A program made the translations under genes and the position numbers. Positions 13,094-25,216 of a stretch of DNA of 64,000 nt are shown here, in pieces (positions within the stretch are counted from its first letter, which is position 1; each line of letters starts with the position of its first letter). Where the stretch lies: the NCBI GenBank assembly GCA_004519485.1, contig CP038128.1, positions 761,001-825,000 on the forward strand, read 5' to 3'. The notes beneath the pieces were generated by a model, which saw only the letters and a list, made by a program, of their open reading frames with translations, was not told the origin of the DNA and made no database searches. The DNA comes from Nannochloropsis oceanica. Taxonomy: Eukaryota > Sar > Eustigmatophyceae > Eustigmatales > Monodopsidaceae.

Positions 13094-15168
13094 ATGCTAT
13101 CCAAACGCCAGCTTACGGGAGGCGTAGCGCTAGCACTATTCAGCGCGTATCCGGCACACTCCTTCTGTTACTCCCGTTTCAGTTTGCCAGTTGTGGATAG
13201 AACGACTCTCTCCTCCGCCTCCCCCTCCTCCTCCATTTCCTCCTCCTCCCCTTTCTCTGGCAGATCGCTACCAAGCAGTCGCGGCGGCAACGCACGCACG
13301 TATGGAGGTAAGGGAATCTACTGAATGGGCTATTAGGGTTGCACGGCAGGTGTAAGGAAAGGAGCTGCTTCAACCCTCGCGTCCGTCTTCCTCACACCCA
13401 CTGAATCGCCTCTCCCTCTCTCACAGAGCCTCTACGTGTCTCGATGCCCTTTCACATAAGGTTTAGTACCGGTGTAGCCATGCCACCGGACGACTCTCCC
13501 TCCTCCTATTCCTCCTCATCCCGGTCATCATCCACCGCTTCCCTCTACTCAGCCCCCACCTCCTCCTCTTCCCCCTCCTCTTTCCCCGCCTTGCCCAGCC
13601 GAGGATGGAGAATAGAATGGTTTAAGGGCCTCAGGGAGGACATTGCCAATCGTAGGCCGCTCTATAAATCGGATTGGACCGATGGAATGAAAGTAAAGAC
13701 GATTCCGACCATCCTCTTTTTATACTTTGCCTGTTTGGCTCCTGCGGTTGCATTTGGAGGGATCAGCTATGGGTTGACACAGGGGGCTATGGGCGTCATT
13801 GAGTTCTTGCTGTCTTGTGGGGTGTCGGGCATGTTGTATGCAATTTTTTCGGGGCAGCCAATGACCTTCATCGGCCCCACGGGACTGACATTGTGTTTTA
13901 TGGCTGCGCTCTTCAATTTTTGCAATTCTTTTGGGTTGGCGTTCATGCCCATGTACACCTGGGTAGGGATCTGGACGAGCCTGATGCTTGTGACGCTGTC
14001 ATCCGCGAATGCCTGTTTGTTGACCAAGCACTGTACGCGCTTTACGGACGAGGTGTTCAACGCGCTCTTGGCGCTGAATTTTACCTACGAAGCTCTCAAA
14101 AATATCGTCGTCCGCTTCTTCTCCACCGGTACCGACAAAACCCAACCCTTCCTCGCCCTCAACATGGCCTTGGCAACATTTGCCCTGTCCCAACGCCTGG
14201 TCTCGTACCGTTCTTCGATCCTCTTCACGCGTCGCATCCGAGGCTTCTTGTCGGATTTCGGCCCCGCCCTCACCATCATCATCATGACGTTGCTCGGCTC
14301 CCTACCCATGGTCCGTGGCCTGGGCATCGAGTATTTGAAAGCCCCGAAACGGTTCCAGTTCGGTAACGGGCGGCGTTTATTCGTCCCTTTGTGGGATTTA
14401 CCGGTCTGGGCGCGTGGATTGGCGTTGGTACCGGCGGCGGCCTTGACAGTGTTGTTCTTTTTAGATCACAATATTAGTGTGCGGGTGGTAAATTCACCCG
14501 ACAACAAGATGAAGAAAAGCCCGGCGTATCACCTGGATTTGTTTGTGCTAGGGAGCATTGTCTTTTTGTGCTCGATTGTGGGGTTGCCGTGGATGTGTGC
14601 GGCGACGATTCAGAGCCTGAATCATGTGAGGAGTGTCACTGAGTATGAACCTGTCGGAGTAGGAGAAGGAGGAAAGGGGGGGGGAACAGCAGCAGTAGTT
14701 GTAAGCGGAAGCGGAGGAGGTAAAGGAGATGTAAAACAGGAAGAGGAAGAGACGGCGACTGTGATGGAGACGCGGTTGACGGGCTTGGGGATCCACGCCC
14801 TGGTGTTGTCGAGCATTGGCCTTTTGCCTCTATTGAGACGTATCCCGATTCCCGTGATCAGTGGCATCTTTCTTTATCTTGGCCGGACGGTCATGACGGG
14901 CAATACGTTCTTACAACGGGTCAAGGGCGCGTTTTTTGACAAGAGTATGCTACCCGAAGACTCGCCCTTCAAACGGTTGGGGAGAACGACTGTGAACAAG
15001 TTTACGGCGATTCAGGTGGGCTGCTTGGCGGTGTTGTGGACCTTGAAGAGTAATCCGGCAACCGGGATGTTTTTCCCGAGCGTGATTGGGATGTTGATTC
15101 TGACGAGGATCTTGGTGATCCCGCGGTTGTTTTCCAAGGAGGAGATTTCGGTGTTGGATGTGGATTAG
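13094..15168 (+). CDS. SLC4-family anion (bicarbonate/borate) transporter with plastid-type leader
   Basis: This multi-pass membrane transporter belongs to the HCO3-/anion exchanger family. Two exons (13094-13307, 13427-15168) join in phase to give 651 residues. The SLC4 core begins with YKSDWTDGMKVKTIPTILFL and continues through AFGGISYGLTQGAMGVIEFL and GQPMTFIGPTGLTL, which are family hallmarks, with about 12 hydrophobic segments. An unusual Gly/Glu-rich insert (residues about 470-500) interrupts the later part. The first exon supplies a hydrophobic signal-like start (GGVALALFSAYPAHS) followed by FCYSRF and a long Ser/Arg-rich stretch. This resembles the signal-plus-transit leader of secondary-plastid proteins, with an aromatic residue after the cleavage site. 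From this I infer a chloroplast-envelope or ER location and a possible role in inorganic carbon supply; borate transport is the main alternative. Confidence 0.88.
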
Positions 15169-15920
15169 GGAGAGACGGAAAATGGGGCGGCGGAGGGAGA
15201 AAAATCAACAGAATTTCGTGTATCGGGGAGGTCTACTGGGCTCAGACAAATGAAAACACAAAGCAAAGAACGAAAACAATAGTGGTTTGGGGGCATGAAG
15301 CTCGTTACAATGCCGTCGCTGGACTGGGGGGTGAAGGAACGGCTGGGAAGGGATCGAACCCATATCCCATGCGCCCCCCCCCCCCCATTTTGGTCCCTTC
15401 ACTCATTGTAATACACAAACTTCCAACGGATACAGCAGCGAAAGAGGAGAGCTACAGATAATGGTAGGAAAGTACCACTTGACTATTGAGTTGCCAGTCT
15501 GCCATTTGTTTCTTTCTTTGGTGTTTGCTTTGTATTCGGTCTGTGTGGGATACAGGAAACGGAGCCTTGCTCGCTTCCCTCTCACCTACCACCGCCTCAA
15601 AAATAAAACGTCTCCAACTCCAAGAAAGAACAACAAGTGCAGAGCAAACGGTGTGCTGGTGTCTGACCATCCCATGTCTTGTTCTCTTACTCCTGGGCCA
15701 CCCTTCCTTTCTCGCTTATGCTATATGTTGATTCTGTCCGATCCTATCGCACTTTGTGGCTTAGTTGTACTGGTGAAGAATGGGAAGGGAGGGAGAAAGG
15801 ATAGCAAAGAGGGAGGAACGAAGGAAGGAAGATGGTGAGATGAGGTGGCGTTATTCGCGTATTGGCCAAAAAAAGATCGTAAGCTCTCGGCATCGCGCCC
15901 GTCTACATTGAGACCGTTGA
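15169..15920. other. Convergent 3' intergenic region
   Basis: This is the 3' flank between the SLC4 and S29 genes. It includes a run of about 15 C residues near 15373-15387. A 126-codon plus-strand open frame (15461-15838) has no recognisable content. A GGATCGAACCC string near 15350 suggests a tRNA T-arm but does not fold into one. Confidence 0.6.
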
Positions 15921-16667
15921 CTATGAATTATTGGCGGTACACTGACAGATCCAATAGGCATAAAATCCTCTCCTCCTCTTCCCTCTGGTGGATCACCCCA
16001 GCATCATCCCCCTTCCTTCTTCCTCCTCCATCGGCAGCGTCCCTACCTTGATGAATCCGATGTCCCCAGCCTTCTCCTTAAAGCACTGCCGGCACATGTT
16101 CAAGTCATACTTGCGAATCATACCGTGGCCGTTGCCTGTTGTTTCAAGTCAAAGAGAGATTAAGGTGGAGGGATGAGCGATGTGTCAATCTATCCAATTC
16201 CCGAACCGGCATCTCTTATTGCTTGTGCGGCGGCATAGCTCACGGGCATGACCCACAGTCCCCTGCCGCTATCCCCGGCAGATCCACGCGCGCTTGTACC
16301 CTTCACCAATGTTCCTTAGGCTTCCTGACCCTTAGAAAGCCAAGACGCACAGGCCCCTCGCTTTGACGGCCCGCGCGTATTTGTCCTTACATTGTACGGC
16401 GCGAGCCTCCCTCCCAGCGGTGCCTTCCACTCGCCATCGCGAGGGATTTCTAAAGGTACTGATGTACATCCTGTACGCACTTGACCACCATGCTGAACGT
16501 ACAAACGCCCCCCTCCCCATTTCTCCTGTTATTCGCTGCTTTCCCATCCACCACCATTCCTCCTCCTTCCTCTTCCTCCCTCCACAGTACTTACCGCAAA
16601 CTCGGCACAAGCGGCCGCCCTTGCCATACTTCTTAGGATGGGCGTTTTGAAGAGCCTTGTGTCCCAT
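15921..16667 (-). CDS. RPS29: 40S ribosomal protein S29 (uS14)
   Basis: It is a small-subunit ribosomal protein with a zinc knuckle near the mRNA path. Exon 1 (16667-16595) and exon 2 (16135-16047) join in phase to give 54 residues starting [18 protein letters not shown]. The two Cys pairs CRVC and CRQC and the [13 protein letters not shown] core are intact, ending GDIGFIK. The family needs about two more residues. A third exon (15941-15921), reached through an ordinary AG, would add six residues and a stop. Reading through the exon-2 donor instead would add 17 codons to a stop near 15993. The third exon also contains TACCGCCAATAA, which in another phase would give the plant-like Tyr-Arg ending. 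The terminal exon is therefore uncertain; the identity is not. Confidence 0.85.
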
Positions 16668-17632
16668 GGTGAACTGTAGGACAGGGTTGGTGTGGGGTGC
16701 ATGCGATAAGTGCTGGTGAAGAAGGCCATGAAGAAGAGGGGAAGATGATGATGCTGCCAAGAGCGCCAGAGCCTCACAAGCCATTAGGCTTGGCGGCTCA
16801 GTCATCAGCAGGTATTTTATTCCTTTACTACCCTGAAAGTATTAGACTGGATGGGATGGGATCTGCCAACACGATAAGGTGACGCGGGAAACCAAATGGA
16901 GACCACGCCTCCTCACCACCACAAACCGTCGGGAGGCTCCAACGGCTCCCGGGCATTCGCATGCCTGTCCTAGCGCTCTTGAGAATGGGCCAAAGACTCA
17001 CATGCGTCGGCTCGTTTGCTCTCTCACTCTCTCTCCTTTCACATTAGCGAGGTGGGCAAGCAAAGGACACCTTCGACGGACGTGTCTCTTGTCTGGTTGT
17101 ATACGCAGCTGCCAGTCTTCTCCCGGTCCTCGCATCTCCTTCACATCAAGTCTCTTCATGGGGTGGTGAAAGATAAAATATCTTCACACATTCATGTTTT
17201 CAAGTTTGAGTACCTGACCACCATACTTTTCTGTCTACGCAAATAGGCTGTCAGGACACGGGGCCAGACATGGGTAACTGTGCACGGGGCCCCCCGAAGC
17301 AAACAAAGCAGGTAAATACCGTGTATCAACCTGCCGAAGTAAACCAATGTGGAGTATAGTTTACCCAGAATCATGGATGGACGGATGCATATCTCAAGGT
17401 CATGCCGCCATTAGGCCGCGGAGTATTGTGCCAGTCAATCTTTGGCCACCAGTGTGACTTTTAATGACTTTCAGTTGCGCCGCGGGCAATTTTTAGGGGT
17501 TACTGCCCCGTACCGTACATCAAAGCGCAGTCTGGAGTGTTTATGTCAGGACAACTAAGCTCCGCTCATTTGCTCTTCGCCAGTGCCAATCGTCTCAAAT
17601 AGTGCGACAGTGATCTTGTGTATACGGTTGTA
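16668..17632. promoter_or_regulatory. Shared 5' region of S29 (-) and PP7-like phosphatase (+)
   Basis: These 965 bp lie between divergent genes. Short open frames occur but none resembles a protein family. Some of it may be 5' untranslated sequence or an unrecognised first exon of the phosphatase. Confidence 0.4.
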
Positions 17633-20498
17633 ATGTCTTGGTTGCCCTACGGGACCGTGTCCCCTCCTTTCCTCAAGCGATGTACCTCTACAAATAAGGG
17701 CGGACAGACTGTACACCTCATTACTCACACACTAACTGCGTCGTTTACATGGCTCCAAAAAAAGACACCGGTTGTCAAAACAGGAGAGTACGTCAAAGCT
17801 TTTCCGAAGCCGATACTGGTCTCAACGGATTCCAGCCCCACGTCAAATGGCGTGCTTTGGAAGGTCTTCACCGAGCTCGACACCCAGGACGAGGCCGACA
17901 TGATTGCGTTGGCAGGCTTCTTTCAGGTGTTATCTGGTATGTGGTTTTCTTTAATGTCAATATACAACAGTAGACGTACTCAATTGCGAGCATTTCACCC
18001 ACAACAGAGAGTACCCTTGTCAAGGCAGTAGATATGGGGAGCGACGTGAGTGAGGCCACTTCTGATGATGTCGGGCGCGGGGGTCAGGGTCAGCATGAGT
18101 TGCTTGAGCACCATATCGATCCCAGGGTAAGACATTAATGGCATGGAGATTACCTTTTTTCTTTACACGTGTGTAAAAGCTTTTGAGCTCAAGATCGAAC
18201 ATATACTCTAATCCACAGGAGAAGATCACACTAAAAATCGCGCTGGATATTATTGATTGCTTCCGTCGCGGCGGCAAGGTAGGTGCTCCCTAATTCTAAA
18301 CCTATTCCTGTTCCTACTACCTTGCACATTCAACATGATGTCTCAAGTCATTTATACCATTTACTTCAAAGCTTCAAACCTTGACAGTTCACAAAGTCCT
18401 CAGGGATACTTACTTTATGCTGAAGCAGTTTCCCAACATCCGACATGCCAACACGACTGGGGCGGACCAAAAAGTCACGGTAAGGTCCAGACTTTGTACA
18501 GTGTATCCTTTTTCAAACACTTTGCACACCACTCCCATTTCATCCATTGACCATGAAGCGTGCGTAAATATTGTCACCTTAGCTGGTTTCTCCTAACGAT
18601 ATCCTTACCATTAAACAACTAGGTTGTCGGCGATTTACACGGCCAATTGACTGACTTGCTGTATATCATTGACGCTGTTGGACCGCCTTCTGACACCAAC
18701 AAGATCATATTCAATGGAGATTTTGTGGATAGAGGCCCCGCGTCCTTGCAAGTGACTTTGATTCTCTTTGCCCTACAGCTTGCCGCCCCGGAGCACATCT
18801 TCTTGAATCGCGGAAACCACGAGGATGCGAGTATATGTTGCGTCTATGGCTTTATGAAAGGTATGCCCAGCTTGAGGCAATTGAGTTTGTAGGTGGTCTT
18901 GACTAACAGACAAATCCTTGACGTGAAACCGACAGAATGCCTAGCCGCGTACGATGAGATCACCTTCTCCATGTTTGTGGAGGTCTTTCGTCACCTTCCC
19001 TTGGCGACCATAATCGATTCGCAGGTAAGGCTTCAGGTAAAGACGCCATTGCTGCATTTGTGGAGGACAGACTATGTTGGTGTCCAGAAAATGTCCTTGG
19101 TTTCCAGAAAACGTCCTTGGTTTTTAAAAAATGAGTGTGTACTAACATGACGCAAACACACGCGTAAGCGCGCATACTTGTACCTAGACAAGTTGTAACC
19201 ATGTTTACGGACATACACACACACACACACACACATACACACTCGCATATTGAACGCTTATAAAAGTATCTTTCCCCACCTTTTAAAACCAGGTAATTGT
19301 CTTGCACGGCGGTCTTTTCAGCCAGTCTGGTGTCTCGCTGGAGGACCTTATGGCTGCGGACAGAAAGATGTATAGCCTGGACAAGTCGAGTATGACTCCA
19401 AGTCAATTCCAGTCTAGCTCGCCGGAAAAGTCCCCGCAAACCGACGATGATGCTAAGAGGCAGCACTACTTAATTGAGCTTGTGACAGAGATGCTCTGGT
19501 CCGACCCTCAACCCATCGAAGGGCGGCTCCCGAATCCGCGAGGGGAAGGAATCATTTTTGGGACCGAGCCGACAATTGAGTTCTTGAAGACGAATGACTT
19601 GCGCTTGATAGTCCGATCGCATGAATGTGTCCGCTCTGGATTCGATCAGCCCTTCGAGGGAGACGGGAAGGATCTTTTGTGTACCATTTTCAGTGCTAGT
19701 AACTACGCGGGCAGTGGGAACCACGGAGCCTTCATGACCTTCACTACCTGTGCGGAGGACAAGGGAAGTAACGAGGTCCGGCCACTGGATCACATCACCG
19801 AGCGAAACAGTGAGCACGTAGGTGCTACCACTGATGCCATGCACAAGCTTTATTACACTGTGCACTCATATGGCGGCGATACGGAAGAGGAAGAACAAGA
19901 TTTGCAGGACACGACACGGGCCAGCTTGGCAAACTTGATCCTGAGGAAAAAGGAGCCCTTGCGAAAGGCATTTGAAGCAGAGGATGCAGCCAAAACGGGC
20001 GAGGTACCGATGGAAGTGTTCGCCAAAGTGATGGAAGACGTCACTCAAATTCACGTCGAATGGCGGCTGCTCTTGCCGCTGCTTCTGCCTGGAAGGTCCG
20101 AGGGAATCATGGTCGATTACAACCAGCTCTTGGGAGGATTCCAGTTACAGCTTGAGGGCATAAGCACCGCGGGCAAGGAACAAAATCGAGCATGCTTTGA
20201 CGGTCTCTATGTGAACAGGCGGGAGCTGGAGGCTATGTTTGCCTTTTTTGATAAAGACAACGATGGATCCATAAGTAGGGCTGAATTCCGGCAAGGGTGC
20301 GAGGCATTGAATGCCCACCTGCCCGCAGAATCCCAGCTAACAGGGCTTGAGCGCGTGATGGACCTGCTTGATTTCGATCGCAGTGGAACAATTGAAGTGA
20401 CCGAGTTCTTCGAGGGGTTCCGCTTCATGGACCTGAGGGATGGAAAGGAAGATGGGAAGATTAACATTCCAATCAAATCTGCCGCGGCAAAAATCTAA
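17633..20498 (+). CDS. PP7/PPEF-type Ser/Thr phosphatase with C-terminal EF-hands
   Basis: This is a PPP-family protein phosphatase with calcium-binding EF-hands. Exons: about 17633-17936, 18008-18126, 18219-18282, 18388-18479, 18623-18860, 18936-19024 and 19293-20498, all in phase, giving up to 703 residues. Metal and catalytic motifs are complete: VVGDLHGQ, NGDFVDRG, NRGNHE, VLHGGLFS and VRSHECVRSGF. Two canonical EF-hand loops follow (DKDNDGSISRAEF and DFDRSGTIEVTEF), with a degenerate third before them (around FEAEDAAKTGEV). This order matches PPEF rather than calcineurin. The 5' end is the weak point: residues before TGEYVKAFPKP look atypical, and an acceptor at about 17791 preceded by a branch-like actaac suggests the true first exon may lie upstream. 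I saw no clear IQ motif. Confidence 0.9.
19083..19122. repeat. 20-bp tandem duplication in phosphatase intron
   Basis: Two adjacent 20-base copies (tccagaaaaNgtccttggtt) differ at one base and lie within the last intron of the PP7-like gene. A (CA)n run follows near 19207-19240. Confidence 0.9.
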
Positions 20499-20889
20499 CC
20501 CACATTTAATCTACATAGTTCGATTGGTGACGTGTTGCTGCCACCTTGAGATCTGAATAATCTTCCTGCCCTTTATGTCCACAATATGCAAATAAGTTTC
20601 TAAGGTAGTCGTCCTCGAGCTACTGGTAAATCCTTCTGTCAATAATCGCCTGATTAGTCAAGCATATTGTTGCTGCTTTCAAAATCTCGTTTTCATAATG
20701 CTTGGAAATGAAATCGCAATCACCATTGAGGGTATTAAGCCAGACACAACAAACCAAACAAGCCATAATATGATCGCTTCACTTTTATGCATTCTGTCTA
20801 ATACACTAAATGCAAGGATAAAGTGGCTTTTTGGTGATTACACTTCAATTTACTTCAATTACTTTCGTTGCCTTGACTCGGGGTCGTCA
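20499..20889. other. Convergent 3' intergenic region
   Basis: This is AT-rich 3' flank between the phosphatase and TCF25. A short open frame starting at 20698 runs into antisense TCF25 and is not credible as a gene. Confidence 0.7.
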
Positions 20890-23352
20890 TCATCCATACC
20901 CACTGCTCCTAATGGTGTTCCACGGCAAAAGGCTCCGCCAAAACAACTCCGCCAGAGGCAGATTTGGATCAAGATAGTTGCGCCCTCGCCCCATGCCATC
21001 GCCGTCGCCCCACAATTGCTGCTGAGGATGCTGGAAACCGCCCAACCCTCTTCCCCCTCCTCGGCGAAGACGCAATCGGCCACGCCTGGCAACAGCTGGA
21101 TCCGCCAAGGCCGGGTCGAGAGGGTTGAGGTCGGCAGGTAATCGAGGCCACTCGTCACCATAGTCCGCGACGGCGACTCCGCGATACTTGTCCAAAGGAT
21201 TGTGACCGTAGCCGTAGTGCCGAGACACCTCTTCCTCCTCCAGCTTGTGCGCTCCTGGCTCCCGCTCAAACTCAATCAGCACGGCCCAGGCTCCATCGAA
21301 CAAAAATTGCATAGCCTCCGAGTCGCCGGCCCAAAGATCATAGCTTCGTTGCACGTAGACAGCCACCAAGCGCAAAAGCACGCATTCCAGCGGCAAACGC
21401 GCCTCCGCATTGGCAAAGAAGGGGTGTCGCAAGACGCCGTCCCTGTATATTCGTCATGTGTGGTAAAGGTACAACGAGGCAAATGTGTGCAAGAAGAATA
21501 CGTGAGGAAATAAATTTCGGATTTGAATTTAAACAAACAAGTTATAATTTTTGTCGCTCTTCTCTGTCTGTAATTGTTGCCGCTCTTCTCTGTCCAACAA
21601 GCATTAAATTACTCACCATGGCTGGGTGATGCGGGAGCCCAACTCGTTTCGACTCTTCTCAATCAGGGGCTTGAGCAGGACAGGAAAACGCAGGAGAGCT
21701 TCGCGTAGCGCAGTCTTGGCTTTAGCCCGATCCTCGACCAAGTTGCTCCAAAAGAGAGCCAGCGCGCAAGAGAAGCACACATTAGGCAAGGCCGACACCG
21801 TCCAGTCTGAGAAACCGGCAGAGTCAGACATGCCGTCGAGCTCCTCGTCGGCATCACTGCCTGCTCTCTTGTCGCTCCCATCTTGCCACTCCTCAACATC
21901 ATCTCTAGGCTCCTTCCATCCCCGACCGATGGGAAAACCCGCTTCTTGCATAGCCAACAACTGCTGTCTTTTGCCTGCTCGAAGCGCATAGTAGTCCAGG
22001 CACAACCAGATGCCCGTTGGATCTCCCCTGGGATCGAGTGCGAGCAGAAACTTGGCCACTTCGAAGGCGGTCTGATACAGTCCGCGCCCTCCAAGCATCT
22101 GCACGTGCCGAAAGAGCGCCATGAAGAAGGGGCGATTCTCCGGTCGCCGAACGTCCATCCTGCAGTTAATCGTCCCGGGTCCTCCACTCGCAGCTCCAGT
22201 GGCGGTGCCGAGAGAATAGGTGAAAGCGGCGCGAAAGGATTCAATATAAGCGGCCTCATAAATAAAAAGGCAGCGTCGCACATAGTCGTGAGATCGATCC
22301 ATTTGTCCTGTTGGGAGTAAAGAGCGGAATGCGTGTGTGGAAGGATGTGGTAAAGAAGAGTGGCGTGAGCAATCTGGTCAGGCGACTTATGCCCCTGCGA
22401 AGACAAATGCTAAGGTGTGATCCTCTAGATGAATTTATGGACCGATCCGACATCAATCTCACGTACCATGTGTGGCATAGATCAATGCAAGCGTGAGAAG
22501 GCCCTCCGCATGGTGAGGGTGATGCGCCAAAAAGACGGCAAGCGCGTTAGGGTCGCAGGTTTCTTGGACGAGCTCATAATCTTGCTGCAGTGCCTGAAAC
22601 GCCGGGGACCATTCAAAGCCATACCAGGAAGCATTAGCCTTTTCCTCGTTCTCGTATTCCGCCGGTGCCTCCAACCGAACCATCCGAATGCCCCCTCCCA
22701 CATAAGTCGGAGGTCTGGGCCAGTCTTCCTTCGGTGCGCCAAAAAAGCAACGCCGCTGATACAGCTGGCCCAAAACGCTTCCACCCATACTAGTACTTCC
22801 ACGTCCAAGCGCACCGCCGCGCCGTCGACTGGCTCTTCCACCACCTCCTCCTCCGCCGCCGCCTCCGTCTCCAACGCCTTCGTCCCCGAAGCGCAATTTG
22901 AGCTCCTTGTCCAAACTGAGGGACTTGATATCAATGTCCAGGGCATCAGCCGATGTACTCACAGGATTTTGAATAATGGGGCTGCTCCTTGCTGTCATAT
23001 CTCCTCCCTCTCCTCCTCCCACTGCCTGTCTCTGTATTTCCAGCCAGGCTTCCTCGTCGTCTTCCACCACAGCTACTTTCTTAGCCTTTCGTGCAAGCAC
23101 GGGCTGCAGCTCCGGCTTCCTCCCCTCCTGCCCTTCCTCTTTGTCGTCCGCTCCACCATCTTCCCATACCTGCGCGTCCACATCCTCCTGCTCCTTCTCC
23201 TCCTCGTCGCTACTATCGAGCAGCAAATGGAACCCGCCGCGAGCTGCGACCTCCTCCTCCTCTGATGATTCCTCCTCCTCCAGCTCTTGGTCCTTCGCAG
23301 CCTGTGAGCCCAGCCCTGGCGCTCTTAACGCTTGAAGATGCCGCGCGCTCAT
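20890..23352 (-). CDS. TCF25: TCF25/Rqc1 ribosome quality-control factor
   Basis: The yeast homologue, Rqc1, helps clear stalled nascent chains on 60S subunits with the Ltn1 ligase. Three phase-consistent exons (23352-22467, 22307-21617, 21442-20890) give 709 residues. The N-terminus is acidic and low complexity (ESSEEEE, DSSDEEEKEQED), then carries LGQLYQRRCFFGAPKEDWPR. The TCF25 domain follows: WYGFEWSPAFQALQQDYELV, DPNALAVFLAHHPHHAEGLL, DYVRRCLFIYEAAYIESF, and the NRPFFMALFRHVQMLGGRG block that is strongly family-specific. The C-terminal 180 residues are family-like to ERSYDLW-equivalent VQRSYDLWAGD and then turn Gly/Arg-rich. It is divergent from RRP40 with only 163 bp between start codons. 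Confidence 0.93.
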
Positions 23353-23515
23353 TTCTGTGTGACAAATGTGTGTTGCATCGTCGGAATGTCAAGGTTGAGT
23401 GAATGATATATAGATGCAGCTTCGTACGCTCCCCCGTCGGCGACAACAAGCACCATCTGGCAACTCCGCGTGCCGTTCACTCACGCGCAAAGACTCCACA
23501 CGCCACAGGCTTCCC
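23353..23515. promoter_or_regulatory. 163-bp bidirectional promoter between TCF25 and RRP40
   Basis: This is the shortest divergent spacer in the window. It contains a TATATAGAT-like stretch near 23407-23415 and no open frame. Both genes must be driven from within it, apart from any signals in their early exons and introns. Confidence 0.6.
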
Positions 23516-25216
23516 ATGAGGAAACCCAGCGATCAGAATGACGAGGAGGAGGAGGGCGAGGTGCGCGAAGGTAAGTCCCGCGGACAAAATCTAAAATACG
23601 GAGCATCACGAAAGAGGTTAGGCCCTCCGGGAGGTTTGATATTATTCCCCCTCCATCCAATCTACACAGACCAAGACAGTCACACCACTGCCATGGACGA
23701 GCAAGACAACGATTTAGTGGAGGAGGAGGGGGGGATGGACGTGTCAGAGGCGGCAGCGGGGCTTGTCCAAGCCGCACTCAACATAGCAGCGCCCGAGGTC
23801 CTGCTTCCGGGAGACGTGAAGGAGGTGCCAGAGCACTTCTCAAGGGTCAAGCTAGGTGAGACGGTGACGGTAATGTCACATACTGCCACATATGTGAAGA
23901 AATTATGCCTAATTATACTATCCCTTATCTGGTGTACTAATTCTCTTTCTCCCTCTCCTCCTTCCCCCTCCTATTTGACAGGCAATGGGCTAGTCAGCGC
24001 GCCCTCGCCACCTGGTGCAGCCAAGGCAACCAAGGCTGGCATCCTGCGTTTCCAACCGCCGAATACGTATCGAATCGATAACCAACAACGACGGGTAAGT
24101 GATGAAACACCTCAAATGTGATGGTGAAAAGGAAAGGAACTCAAATCCAGTTCTATCTCTTTGCTATCCATCTCTGTCCCCTCTCCTCTCCTTCATGCCA
24201 TCTACCTTTCTTAGTACATACCTAAGGGCGACGACACCGTGCTGGGCATTGTGGAAGACCGCGTGGCCGAGCACTACCGCATCAACATTTTCGGAAGGTA
24301 GGTGCCGAAACAAGCCGAGGGATGAAGGAAGGCTAAGTAACAGCATGGCAAGACCACTGGTTCAAAAGTGAAAAGGGACTGCTTCAATATGCTCATTCTT
24401 ACTTCCACTCCTCATCTCTGCCCCTTATATATTTAGCTCTCCGGGTCTGTTGCCCCACTTGGCATTTGACGGTGCCTCGAAGCGGAACAAGCCGAATTTG
24501 AAGATTGGGGCCTTGGTGTACTGCCGCGTGGCCGTTGCCAATAAAGACATGGATAGCGAACTAAGCTGCATGGGTAATGAGGCAGTTGGGAAAGGGAACG
24601 AGGGAGGGATGGCTCGGGGCAGTATGCTTATTCAAATTTGAACTGAGCGGAAATCACTTCCCGTGCCTTTTCAGTTCCTGCAACACATGTTTTCATTTTC
24701 TCTGGTTCGCACATTTTTTTTCAATTCATTCACAGTAACACAAGGCATCAAAAAGGATTGGATGACGGGGGAGTCGACGTTTGGGGAGCTGAAAGACGGC
24801 ACCGTCACACGATGTTCCCTAGGCCTCTGCCGACAGTATGTAGCTTTGTTCAATGGTTCATTTCCGCTTTCCCCTTCCATCTCTTCCCCCTTTGTCCCCA
24901 CATCTTTCTAAGATAAGCTCTGTAAGCAATGTTCGACGCGCTCATTTCTTTCCATCTTTCCCTTTATTTCCTTCCCAGGTTACTGAGTAAGAACTGCCGA
25001 GTGCTCCAGGCGTTGGCAAAGCAGCAGGTCCCTTTTGAGGTGGCCGTCGGTCGAAATGGGGCCTTTTATGTGAACGCCGACGATCCACGGATTATCGTGG
25101 CTGTGGTTAACATTCTGTTGAACTCAGAGATGATTCATGACGGGCACGATGCAATGGTGCGGTCCGTTCTGGCCTCAGTCTCTCATAAGCGGAAAGCAAG
25201 AAGGCCAGCGTCATAA
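23516..25216 (+). CDS. RRP40: Exosome complex cap subunit RRP40 (EXOSC3)
   Basis: It is an RNA-binding cap subunit of the nuclear and cytoplasmic RNA exosome. Seven exons (23516-23570, 23670-23855, 23982-24094, 24215-24297, 24437-24573, 24736-24835, 24979-25216) join in frame to give 303 residues. The N-terminal 60 residues are acidic. The S1 domain starts at YIPKGDDTVLGIVEDRV and runs to VYCRVAVANKDMDSELSC, with the diagnostic LAFDGASKRNKPNLKIG. The KH domain includes FEVAVGRNGAFYV, containing the GxNG-type loop. The C-terminus is basic (HKRKARRPAS). An internal Met-rich start at 23693 is possible, but the first ATG gives a spliced frame with good donor and acceptor sites. Confidence 0.94.

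Noticed and set aside
15340-15400. tRNA-like T-arm string GGATCGAACCC on the minus strand
   Set aside because: The five-base stems flanking the loop do not pair and no acceptor, D-arm or anticodon arm can be drawn.
15461-15838. 125-codon plus-strand open frame between SLC4 and S29
   Set aside because: Its composition is unlike protein, there is no homology signal, and it lies in a convergent 3' spacer.
21555-21594. Repeated CGCTCTTCTCTGTC in a TCF25 intron
   Set aside because: A short pyrimidine duplication inside the polypyrimidine part of an intron needs no further explanation.
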